Assembly (NCBI RefSeq): GCF_030816295.1
Contig: NZ_JAUSXV010000001.1
Location: 1,364,001-1,428,000, forward strand
Direction of reading: 5' to 3'
DNA length: 64,000 bases
Source of the DNA: Microbacterium natoriense
GTDB taxonomy: Bacteria; Actinomycetota; Actinomycetes; Actinomycetales; Microbacteriaceae
Under the pieces are notes generated by a model, which was not told the DNA's origin, did no database searches, and saw only the letters and a list, made by a program, of their open reading frames with translations. Of the stretch, positions 1 through 6,989 are shown in pieces (position 1 is the first letter of the stretch; each line of letters begins with the position of its first letter). Made by a program: the position numbers and the translations under genes.

Positions 1-2
1 TC

Positions 3-1181
3 GCAACCGTCGTGGGTGCGCGTCTCGGCGACCGGGTCGGCCGGTGGTTCACGATGAACGAACCCAGCCACCCATCGCTCGGCGGCTATGTCGCCGGGTT
101 CCTACCGCCCGCACGCAAGGAGGGCTCGGCAGGCCTTGTTACGGTGCACAACCTTCTGCTCGGGCACGGCCGCTCGATCCAGGCGCTGCGCGCAGCCGGC
201 GTCAAGGGCGAGATCGGCACGATCTTGAGCCAGAGCGGTGTGGCCCCCGCTACGTCGCACCCCGATGACGTTCGCGCTGCCGAACGCGCAGAGCACTTCG
301 AAGGCGGACTCTTCCTCAATCCGATGCTAGGCCGCGGGCACCTACCGGAGATGGCCGCCACTCTCGGCGACCTCATCCGCGATGGTGACGAAGAGATCAT
401 CGCTCAGCCGATGGACGTGCTGGGACTGAACTGGTACTCGCTGTACAGCGCTGCTTCTGTCGAGCGCGCTGCCGCGCACCTCGCCGATCTTCCTCCACGC
501 GGTGCGATGTTCGCCGGTCTCGCCCCGGCGACAGCTGGTCTGGGGTTCGCCGTGGTACCTGCCCCGGGGCTGCCGTGGGGCGGCGCACACAGGCAGCTCA
601 CGCCCGGGGGGCTCCGCCATGCGCTCGACTGGGTCGCCCAGACCTACCCCGATCACCCTGACATCGTCATCACCGAGAACGGTGTCGGATATCCGGAAAC
701 CGCGGATGCTGCGGGATTCGTGCAGGATGACGACCGGATCCGGTACCTCGGCTGGGCTCTCGAAGAGCTGAGCGACGCGATCGCCGACGGCGCCCGAGTT
801 CGCGGGTACCACGTGTGGACGAGCTTCGACAACTTCCAGTGGATGGCCGGCTTCGCGCAGCGTTTCGGGCTGGTCCACGTCGACCCGCACACGCAGGCTC
901 GCACCCCCAAGGCATCGTTCGGATGGTTGGCGGAGGCAGTGCGAACGGGAACGGTGCCACCCGTGCCGGTCGAGGGTGTCGCCGGCGATCATGCTGACGT
1001 CGAGATCCCCCGGGGTGCGAAACGCGCGGGGTCTTGGCGGGTTGCGTACCGTCGACGGGCGCACGCTCAAGGACGGGATGGTGTACCGCAGCGCGAGCCT
1101 GCACCGGCTCGACGACGCCGGTCGGCAAGCGTTGGCTGCACTCGACATCACTACAGTTCTCGACCTTCGAGGCGACGATGA
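3..1181 (+). CDS. GH1 family beta-glucosidase, 5'-truncated by the window edge
   Basis: The protein is a retaining glycoside hydrolase of family 1, which cleaves beta-glucosides or related beta-glycosides. The motif TMNEP near the start of the visible part carries the acid/base Glu, and ITENGVGY further on carries the nucleophile Glu. The late block YHVWTSFDNFQW is also typical. The frame is open to the left edge, so roughly the first third of the family's usual 400-450 residues lies outside. Homology appears to end near base 950, at a TPKASF motif and a short helix. The frame then runs on for about 200 bases over the next gene, and its last 60 or so residues are Arg-rich and look like an out-of-frame reading of the phosphatase. 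The native stop may therefore have been lost to a frameshift or mutation, or the overlap may be real. The GH1 assignment is firm; the C-terminus is not. Confidence 0.88.
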   Translation, partial: ATVVGARLGDRVGRWFTMNEPSHPSLGGYVAGFLPPARKEGSAGLVTVHNLLLGHGRSIQALRAAGVKGEIGTILSQSGVAPATSHPDDVRAAERAEHFEGGLFLNPMLGRGHLPEMAATLGDLIRDGDEEIIAQPMDVLGLNWYSLYSAASVERAAAHLADLPPRGAMFAGLAPATAGLGFAVVPAPGLPWGGAHRQLTPGGLRHALDWVAQTYPDHPDIVITENGVGYPETADAAGFVQDDDRIRYLGWALEELSDAIADGARVRGYHVWTSFDNFQWMAGFAQRFGLVHVDPHTQARTPKASFGWLAEAVRTGTVPPVPVEGVAGDHADVEIPRGAKRAGSWRVAYRRRAHAQGRDGVPQREPAPARRRRSASVGCTRHHYSSRPSRRR

Positions 1182-1743
1182 AGTGCGCCGTGCGCCGGAT
1201 CTTGTCGGCGAAGCGCGAGTTGTTCACCTTCCCCTGCACAGCCCGCGAAACACGGACGCCGGCGCTGCTATCGGTGCGGCAGCCGACGCGGGGATCGGCT
1301 ACACGCTACGGAACGTCTATGCGGAGATCGTGAAGGAACGAGGTCCTGCGCTTGTGACAGGCATTCGAGAAGTGGCTTCCGCCAACGGGGCGGTGCTTGC
1401 TCACTGCACCGCAGGGAAGGACCGCACCGGTGTGTTCATCGCCATCCTGCTCGCGGCGCTCGGCGTGCGCGACGACGACATCATCCGCACATACGCGGAG
1501 TCCGCTGAGCGACTCGGCGACGGATTCCTCGCTGAAGTCGTCGATGTGCTCCGGGGAGATGCATCGGCCAATACGGCCCTTCCCGACAGCGTGATCGAGG
1601 AGATGCTGTCATCGCCCGCCGCCTATATCGAGGAGGTGCTTGCGAACATCCGACATGATCACGGCACGGTCGCCGCGTACCTGCTCGCCAATGGCCTCGC
1701 CAATGATGAACTTCGGCAGATCAGAGAGAAACTCCTCACCTGA
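976..1743 (+). CDS. Tyrosine/serine protein phosphatase of the bacterial PTP (Y_phosphatase3) type
   Basis: This 255-residue protein has the cysteine phosphatase loop HCTAGKDRTG at residues 143-152, with nucleophile C144 and phosphate-binding R150. It also has the N-terminal signature GLGGLRTVDG, the block VYRSASL, and LDLR near residue 63, all typical of the family that includes mycobacterial PtpB-like and IphP-like enzymes. Such proteins dephosphorylate phosphotyrosine, sometimes phosphoserine or phosphoinositides. The substrate here cannot be told. GTG 976 is the only start that keeps the conserved N-terminus. It lies inside the overrunning GH1 frame, so the two genes may be co-transcribed. 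A hairpin follows the stop. Confidence 0.9.
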   Translation: MSPAIMLTSRSPGVRNARGLGGLRTVDGRTLKDGMVYRSASLHRLDDAGRQALAALDITTVLDLRGDDEVRRAPDLVGEARVVHLPLHSPRNTDAGAAIGAAADAGIGYTLRNVYAEIVKERGPALVTGIREVASANGAVLAHCTAGKDRTGVFIAILLAALGVRDDDIIRTYAESAERLGDGFLAEVVDVLRGDASANTALPDSVIEEMLSSPAAYIEEVLANIRHDHGTVAAYLLANGLANDELRQIREKLLT

Positions 1744-1757
1744 GATCCGATCGAAGG

Positions 1758-1786
1758 GTGGCCCTGGGCGTCCCGCTCAGGGCCAC
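1758..1786. terminator. Bidirectional hairpin between convergent genes
   Basis: GTGGCCCTG at 1758-1766 pairs perfectly with CAGGGCCAC at 1778-1786 around an 11-base loop. It sits between the convergent phosphatase and esterase genes. There is no U-tract, as is common in high-GC actinobacteria. Confidence 0.6.
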
Positions 1787-1794
1787 TCGCTGTA

Positions 1795-2715
1795 TCAGCC
1801 GCGCTCCCGCCGGACCCCGGTTGAGTCCCGCATTGTGTCGACAATGCGTGCTGCGAACCTTTCGATCGCCGCGGCCGCGGCAGGATCTTCTGGGATATTG
1901 AGGAACCCGTGCTGCGAGCCGATTTCGGTATGCAGCTCGACATCGACGCCAGCCTCGCGAAGAGTGTCGGCGAAGGCTTCACCGGACACGCGTAGCTCGT
2001 CGACATCCGCATTGATCATGATGACTGGTGGAAACCCTTCGAGATCGTCTGCGCTAGCCGTTCCCGGCACGGCGAAGATGTCTGCGCCGGAGAGCGACGC
2101 TCCGAGGTAGTTCTCGTACATCGCACGGACGGCGTCCGGGCCGAATCGATCGGCGTCGGGGTTCCGGTCCAACGCTGCACGAAGAGCCGCATCTGGTGCA
2201 GGCTGAACGGAGTGCAGGGTCGGATAGGAGAGTGCGACTAGCGCTGGGCGTGTGCGTTCATTGTGGACAAGGCGGAGGCTTGCACCGGCTGCGAGATTTC
2301 CGCCAGCGCTCGCGCCCCCGAGAGCCCATTCTCCGGTCGCCAGGCCTGACTCCGAGGCCCAGCGGAACGCATACTCCACCTCGTCGGACGCGACCGGATA
2401 ATGCACACCACTTCGACCTGAAGAACCCGACCGCGCCGCCCACTCGTTGGGGATCGGCGCAAGTCGATACTCGACGCAGACGACGACGATGCCGTGTTCG
2501 GCGAATTGCCTAGCGACCCAGTCGGATTCCGGCATGTCGAGGTCGCCGCTGGCGAACCCACCCCCGTGCACCCAGACAATCCCTGCGCCTCTTCGAGCGT
2601 TCGGCAGGTAGACGCGGACGTCGAGGGGGCCGTGGGGTCCCTCGAGCACTCTTTGGCTGACGGTGCTAGGAGCATCGGAAGACGAACTCGCTGCCGGTGC
2701 TGGGTCGATGGTCAT
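1795..2715 (-). CDS. Alpha/beta hydrolase of the hormone-sensitive-lipase (esterase/lipase) family
   Basis: This 306-residue protein is probably a cytoplasmic carboxylesterase acting on short acyl esters. The oxyanion-hole motif HGGGF is at residues 50-54 and the nucleophile elbow GASAG at 134-138, with Ser136. An Asp in the NADVDE stretch and the His of SQHGF near the C-terminus complete a plausible triad. No signal peptide is visible. It converges on the phosphatase gene, with a hairpin between. It is the last ordinary gene before the unusual stretch that starts at 2757. Confidence 0.88.
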   Translation of the reverse strand: MTIDPAPAASSSSDAPSTVSQRVLEGPHGPLDVRVYLPNARRGAGIVWVHGGGFASGDLDMPESDWVARQFAEHGIVVVCVEYRLAPIPNEWAARSGSSGRSGVHYPVASDEVEYAFRWASESGLATGEWALGGASAGGNLAAGASLRLVHNERTRPALVALSYPTLHSVQPAPDAALRAALDRNPDADRFGPDAVRAMYENYLGASLSGADIFAVPGTASADDLEGFPPVIMINADVDELRVSGEAFADTLREAGVDVELHTEIGSQHGFLNIPEDPAAAAAIERFAARIVDTMRDSTGVRRERG

Positions 2716-2756
2716 AGGAATATCCTGTCAGCGATCCGGGTCTCGACCGCGCAAAA

Positions 2757-3281
2757 TCAGGCGCGCTCCTCAGCGTCCGTGCATCGCTGCGAGGACGGCC
2801 TCGATCTTGCCGATGTCCTCAAGGTGAGGCCGACGAACTTGTCCGGTTTTACAACGAACGCGGGAGTCTCCGTCATATCCGTAATGCTCCGGGCCGCGCT
2901 TTCCTGCGCGCGATCATCGGCCCACACAACCACTGAGGGCTGTGCCGAACGGACATACGAGATCATGCTCTGCATCCGCCAGCCACGCTTCGGCCAGTTC
3001 CGCCAAGGAACGTATTGGCCTGCAAGTTTGCCGCGGAGCGGTCCTTCGATGAGCCAGGCGACTTGATCGTGTGGCCAAGTCGTCAGCCAAGCGACTCTGA
3101 GATTGGAATGGGTCACGAGACCAGCGAGCCTATCGATCACCTCGTCGTCCACGCTCATCCACGCACGCCATCCTGGCTCGTCCTGATGGAGTGCGTACTC
3201 TTCCTCGCGGCGGATCCGTGAGATCGTCCCGTCTACATCAAGGACGAGAAGGGCTTGCCCCGCAACTTCTGCTGATCGCAT
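2757..3281 (-). CDS. HAD-superfamily protein resembling the HAD domain of RNA-repair proteins
   Basis: This 174-residue protein opens with the HAD motif I, LDVDGT, around residue 13. Next come a WLTTW block (motif II Thr), a basic stretch with Lys (KRGW) and the motif IV-like VVWADD. That combination of WLTTW and WxDD resembles small HAD proteins described in RNA-repair contexts (Pfam HAD_SAK_2), but this is memory of the family, not a search. The reaction is probably phosphate-ester hydrolysis, substrate unknown. ATG 3281 was chosen because TGAGGAGG lies about ten bases upstream and an open extension further 5' would overlap the preceding gene. It lies 22 bases after that gene's stop, so the two form an operon. 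The last 20 or so residues are Arg/Ser-rich and probably disordered. Confidence 0.7.
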   Translation of the reverse strand: MRSAEVAGQALLVLDVDGTISRIRREEEYALHQDEPGWRAWMSVDDEVIDRLAGLVTHSNLRVAWLTTWPHDQVAWLIEGPLRGKLAGQYVPWRNWPKRGWRMQSMISYVRSAQPSVVVWADDRAQESAARSITDMTETPAFVVKPDKFVGLTLRTSARSRPSSQRCTDAEERA

Positions 3282-3303
3282 CGCCGTTAGCCTCCTCAGG
3301 CCA

Positions 3304-3993
3304 TTAGAGCGGAGCATCCCAGGTTGTGAGTGTGAGCTCGACGCGTTCTTCCTCCAATTTATCCACTGTGATGCGGGCATAGTTCCCGGACTGAAGGCGG
3401 ATGCAGACGCGACCATCCAGGCGATGAGGCTCAATAGTGTTCGTAGGGGCGTACCCGGTGGCGACGGCGCAAGTCTCGTAGGCAGCCTCTCCTTCGGGAA
3501 GTTGGAGCACGTCGACACCCCACAGCGAAGTGAGGACTCCGTTTGCGAATTGGAGGGTGTCCTTCTGGATCCGATCAGCGCCGTTCCCGAAGTTGGGCAG
3601 CGTCGAGTTCAGGTCTATCGAATCGCCGCCGGCTGCCAAAGTTACGGTGCCGATGTTGCGTGCGTCGGGCACCTGCTCGGGCGGGATGCTCGGCGGGAGT
3701 GCCGCGATGAGTTCGATGTTCTCGGCGCGGAGGTCCTCGATGATCTCTTCGCGATCGATGAGCAACGCCTCCGCGGACGCTACATCTTGATGGAGCCCGT
3801 TGATGGTGGCGTTGAGATGGGCAACGTCTGAGTTCAGATTTGTCACCCATACGCCGAGCGCGATGCTCACGATCGGAGCAACGACGGCTAGCGAGTTCGC
3901 GATCACGCCGAGGACGCTGGAGTGTCGACCCAATTGCAGATTTCCGCGCTCGACGCGCAGTGGATTCAAGGACGTTTGAGGCATGAATCGCAT
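3304..3993 (-). CDS. Single-pass membrane protein with short coiled coil, function unknown
   Basis: The family is not recognised. From ATG 3993 the protein has 229 residues. It has a short basic N-terminus, one strong hydrophobic segment (VIANSLAVVAPIVSIALGVW) around residues 30-50, then a heptad-like Leu/Ile helix (about 55-95) and an extracytoplasmic domain of about 130 residues with two cysteines that could form a disulfide. This points to a membrane-anchored protein with its C-terminus outside, or inside if the topology is reversed. The start at 3993 is preferred over ATG 4014 because AGGA sits six bases upstream. It is the first gene of a two-gene minus-strand operon with the HAD protein and is divergent from the small gene at 4122. 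Confidence 0.6.
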   Translation of the reverse strand: MRFMPQTSLNPLRVERGNLQLGRHSSVLGVIANSLAVVAPIVSIALGVWVTNLNSDVAHLNATINGLHQDVASAEALLIDREEIIEDLRAENIELIAALPPSIPPEQVPDARNIGTVTLAAGGDSIDLNSTLPNFGNGADRIQKDTLQFANGVLTSLWGVDVLQLPEGEAAYETCAVATGYAPTNTIEPHRLDGRVCIRLQSGNYARITVDKLEEERVELTLTTWDAPL

Positions 3994-4121
3994 ACTGGGT
4001 CCTGCCACCGACATCGTGACCTACCCGCTGGCCGCCCACGCAGTGATCACTCACGGATAGCGCGTTTGTCGCCTCTCGCATCCACCCGGATGGCGCAAGA
4101 TGTAAACGGGAGGCGACGACG

Positions 4122-4436
4122 ATGAATCTCTACCTCGTGAGGAACCCTGAAGGCGTACCTGTCTGGGTTGCGTTCGAGAGCGACGAGAAGCACCTATATA
4201 CGTACGTGCAAAATACTGGAAAGTTCCATCTGAACGCCGGGCTCCACGAGGACTTCTACTTCGATCACACGATGAGGTACGAACCAGTCGATCAGCAGGC
4301 GGCGGAGGCGGCGATCCTGAGTGGGGTCGGTCGCCGCGACGAACGCGCGTTCGTCCACATCATCGAGCGTTACCGCCGGGATCTGGAGGCCCTCTCGCCA
4401 GAAACAGTGTTCGGGCATACCCTCAACCGATCGTGA
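4122..4436 (+). CDS. Small hypothetical protein (104 aa)
   Basis: No family is recognised. The protein is soluble and slightly acidic, with several aromatic residues in the first half (LYTYVQNTGKFHL) and a likely helix at the C-terminus (IIERYRRDLEAL). A good ribosome site, GGGAGG, lies nine bases before the ATG, which supports it as a real gene. It is the first plus-strand gene of the unusual island, divergent from the coiled-coil membrane protein and 75 bases upstream of the large GNAT-PIN fusion. If the island is a toxin-type system, this protein is a candidate accessory or neutralising partner, but nothing in its sequence shows that. Confidence 0.55.
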   Translation: MNLYLVRNPEGVPVWVAFESDEKHLYTYVQNTGKFHLNAGLHEDFYFDHTMRYEPVDQQAAEAAILSGVGRRDERAFVHIIERYRRDLEALSPETVFGHTLNRS

Positions 4437-4472
4437 CGGTAGAGGGGGCTGCTGCGATGCCGGGCTGTGGCG

Positions 4473-4504
4473 TTGACAGATCGCGTACAACCAGCCCCTA
4501 CGCT
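4473..4504 (+). promoter_or_regulatory. Possible promoter for a leaderless GNAT-PIN transcript
   Basis: TTGACA at 4473-4478 is followed 20 bases later by TACGCT at 4499-4504, which is seven bases before ATG 4512. No ribosome site precedes that ATG at normal spacing. This is the layout of a leaderless actinobacterial transcript starting at or next to the A of the ATG. The spacer is longer than the usual 17-18, so the -35 match may be chance. Confidence 0.4.
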
Positions 4505-4511
4505 AGGCGCT

Positions 4512-6536
4512 ATGGCGCGGGTTCAGATATTCGCCTGGAGCGCTGACCGCTCGCAGGCCGATTCTGAGTATTCTCGCGTGCTGGAACTGCACCGAGATCA
4601 TCGCTCCACGCTGGGGCATCTGCCCTATGCGGCGTTCGAAGAGGCTCGGTCCCGGGGTCGGTTGATTGTGGGCAGCGTTGATGGCACGGTGCAGGGATAT
4701 GTGCTGTACAGCACGCCTCGACAGCAGACTCTGAAGCTCGTCCACGTCTGCGTCGGAGAGGCTGCCCGCGGTACTGGTCTCGCAAAGAAAATGGTCCATG
4801 CAGCGATCACGGCGAATCCAGATCGTGCACTAATCACGGCGCATTGCCGGTCAGACTACGAGATCGATGGGTTTTGGCATTCGCTTGACATGGCGCCGAC
4901 GGGTGAGCGCCCGGGCAGGGCGGCGAAGGGCTCGGTGCTCACGATTTGGATGAGGAAGATCGGGCAGTTCGACCTGCTGGAGAGTGCGCTTTACGAGTCA
5001 TCTCGACCGATCGCTGTCCTTGATTCGAACGTTGTGATCGATCTGTACGTCTCAGATCAGATGGATCGCCCGGATCGTGAAGAATCCAAGGGACTTGCGG
5101 CGGACTGGCTAGTTGACGTCGTTGACCTCGCCGTTTCGCCCGAGGTGTCTTTTGAGGTGAACCATCTTGAGCCTGCGTCCGAACGGCAACGTGTACAGCG
5201 CAACCTCAGCGGACTGGTTGCTTTGCGGCGTCAAGACGGCATGCGGTCCCTCGCGTCGGACATCCTCCGAAGAATGCCGGCCGAGCTCACTGCACGAGAC
5301 CGCAGCCTTCGTAGCGACGCCAAGCATCTGGCGGATGCGGTGCTCGCCGGGGCTGACTACTTCGTGACGCGGGACGAGACCTTCCTCGCCGCGACCGCGA
5401 GCTGGTCACGCGAAGAGTACGCGATCGATGTTCTCCGACCAGTTGATCTTCTTAGGACATTCATTCCGCCGTCCGCCCCAACGGAGTTCCGCTCAGGACA
5501 ACTCGAGTCGGTCGGGCTTCGCTGGGAAGAAGTGACGGCATCATCCTCTGGTCTCGAGGAGGTGTTCGTCGAAGTTCACAAAGGCGAAAAAGGCAAGCAG
5601 TTCCGGAAACGGCTTCATGCCGTTCTTGCGAGACCTGCTAGTGCGAGGATCGACCTGCTGGTTGACGAGCGAGGGCGGAAACGTGCCCTGCTCTCGGCCG
5701 AGGTCCGCGGTGACGTGCTGTCGGTTGCGGTGATCCGCGTCGCGCGGGGATCACTCGGCGGCACCATCGCGTTTCAGCTCACACGATACCTTCGGGCGTT
5801 GGCATTGGAACGAGGCGCGACGGCCGTCGAGGTCGTCGACGACGTGGTCGATGAAGTGCTTCGAGCCGCCCTGGTCGCAGATGGCTTCGAGGGGGCGCCC
5901 CTCGCGGTGAAACTAGGTCGTCACCCTCGCGCGGCCCAGACTGAGTCGCTAGAGACCCCAGGCGCGGTCGCTGACTACGAGCGAAAGAACTGGCCCCAGA
6001 TCGTGCTCGACAAAGCTGTTCCAGTGCGCATCGTGCCTATTCAACCGCGGTATGCGCGCGAGCTCCTCGGGTTCAATGACACGCTGATCCAGCTGCGCGA
6101 ACGCCCTGCGCTGGGGCTCGCCCGCGAGTTCGTCTACTTCGCTGCACCGAAGATGAGACACTGGGACATCCCGACTCGCGTGCTTTGGTACGTGACCAAA
6201 GATCCCAGGGCGCGAGAGAGTAGCGCCGTCCGAGCTGTGGTGGCACACTCCCGCGTACTCGATGCTGAAGTACTGGACGTCCAGGACGCGGCTGAGAAGT
6301 ATCGATCACTCGGCGTCCTGCACCGAGGCGAGATCCAAGGTCATGCGATTGACGGAAAGGTGCTTGTGCTGAGGTTCGAAGACACGCAGGTGCTTGACCA
6401 GCCCGTCGGCAAGCGCTCGTTCGACGCGCTGCTCCGCAAGCACGGAACCACGACGTCGCTACTCACAACACGTACCGGCGCTCCCGGTCTTTTCGACGAC
6501 CTCATCCGCACACAGCCAGGATGGGAAGCCAGATGA
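4512..6536 (+). CDS. Multidomain GNAT - PIN - GNAT-like - ASCH-like fusion protein
   Basis: The protein has 674 residues from ATG 4512; a GTG at 4467 would add 15 residues and cannot be excluded. Residues 1-150 form a GNAT acetyltransferase with the acetyl-CoA loop ARGTGLA near residue 85. Residues about 165-320 form a PIN nuclease domain: LDSNVVIDLY (Asp171), FEVNHLE (Glu215), DAKHLAD (Asp269/Asp275) and TRDETF (Asp288) give the usual acidic set. Residues about 375-470 look like a second, degenerate GNAT fold (RALALERGATAVEV). The last 160 residues start with IQPRYAREL and resemble an ASCH/PUA-like RNA-binding domain. The stop overlaps the next ATG (ATGA), and that gene is itself an ASCH protein. 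Expected activity is metal-dependent RNA cleavage, perhaps gated by acetylation. This is inference, and the last two domain calls are weak. Confidence 0.75.
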   Translation: MARVQIFAWSADRSQADSEYSRVLELHRDHRSTLGHLPYAAFEEARSRGRLIVGSVDGTVQGYVLYSTPRQQTLKLVHVCVGEAARGTGLAKKMVHAAITANPDRALITAHCRSDYEIDGFWHSLDMAPTGERPGRAAKGSVLTIWMRKIGQFDLLESALYESSRPIAVLDSNVVIDLYVSDQMDRPDREESKGLAADWLVDVVDLAVSPEVSFEVNHLEPASERQRVQRNLSGLVALRRQDGMRSLASDILRRMPAELTARDRSLRSDAKHLADAVLAGADYFVTRDETFLAATASWSREEYAIDVLRPVDLLRTFIPPSAPTEFRSGQLESVGLRWEEVTASSSGLEEVFVEVHKGEKGKQFRKRLHAVLARPASARIDLLVDERGRKRALLSAEVRGDVLSVAVIRVARGSLGGTIAFQLTRYLRALALERGATAVEVVDDVVDEVLRAALVADGFEGAPLAVKLGRHPRAAQTESLETPGAVADYERKNWPQIVLDKAVPVRIVPIQPRYARELLGFNDTLIQLRERPALGLAREFVYFAAPKMRHWDIPTRVLWYVTKDPRARESSAVRAVVAHSRVLDAEVLDVQDAAEKYRSLGVLHRGEIQGHAIDGKVLVLRFEDTQVLDQPVGKRSFDALLRKHGTTTSLLTTRTGAPGLFDDLIRTQPGWEAR

Positions 6537-6973
6537 AAAGGGCGCTGCTCATCTCAGTGAAACCACGGTACGCGCGCGCGATTCTCGAAGGACGAAAAAC
6601 CGTCGAAGTGCGACGGCGATTCCCAGAGGTGCCACCCGGCACCACAGTCGTTCTGTACTCCAGCTCCCCCGAGAGAGCGGTTCTGGGCACTGTGCGCCTC
6701 AAACAAACAAGCACAGTTCCTTCCGACCGCGTCTGGGAGATGCACTCCGACGCGATCGGCATCGCCGAAGACGCGCTCGGCGAGTACCTTGATGGCGCCG
6801 AAGCCTCCACTCTGCTTGAAGTGGAGGACCCACAAACGTGGGCACGGCCTGTCTCGTTGGCGTCCTTGCGGACTCTCCTTGGCCTTGAGCCGCCTCAGAG
6901 CTTCCGCTATCTCGATGCGGATCAGGTGGCTCTGATCGCGACCAGCGGAGCAGAGAGCCTACCGGCGTCCTAG
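6533..6973 (+). CDS. ASCH-domain protein
   Basis: This 146-residue protein consists almost entirely of an ASCH (PUA-like beta-barrel) domain. It shows the characteristic opening ISVKPRYARAILEGRKTVEVR, split here as ISVKPRYA then RAILEGRKTVEVR, and the later LGTVRL strand. ASCH proteins bind RNA or modified bases and are often described as coactivator-like or regulatory; a few are amidohydrolases. ATG 6533 overlaps the stop of the GNAT-PIN gene in ATGA, implying translational coupling; ATG 6521 is an alternative. Its KPRYARAIL motif matches the QPRYARELL motif at the start of the C-terminal domain of that fusion, suggesting a duplicated or swapped domain within the pair. Confidence 0.8.
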   Translation: MKRALLISVKPRYARAILEGRKTVEVRRRFPEVPPGTTVVLYSSSPERAVLGTVRLKQTSTVPSDRVWEMHSDAIGIAEDALGEYLDGAEASTLLEVEDPQTWARPVSLASLRTLLGLEPPQSFRYLDADQVALIATSGAESLPAS

Positions 6974-6989
6974 TACGCGTGCGTGGCCA

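Noticed and set aside
2300..2520. Plus-strand frames opposite the HSL esterase
   Set aside because: Arg-rich shadow sequences; the minus strand carries the HGGGF and GASAG motifs.
4467..4511. GTG 4467 as start of the GNAT-PIN fusion
   Set aside because: It lacks a ribosome site, and the TTGACA and -10-like elements lie within this stretch; the GNAT fold starts after ATG 4512. Kept as an alternative only.
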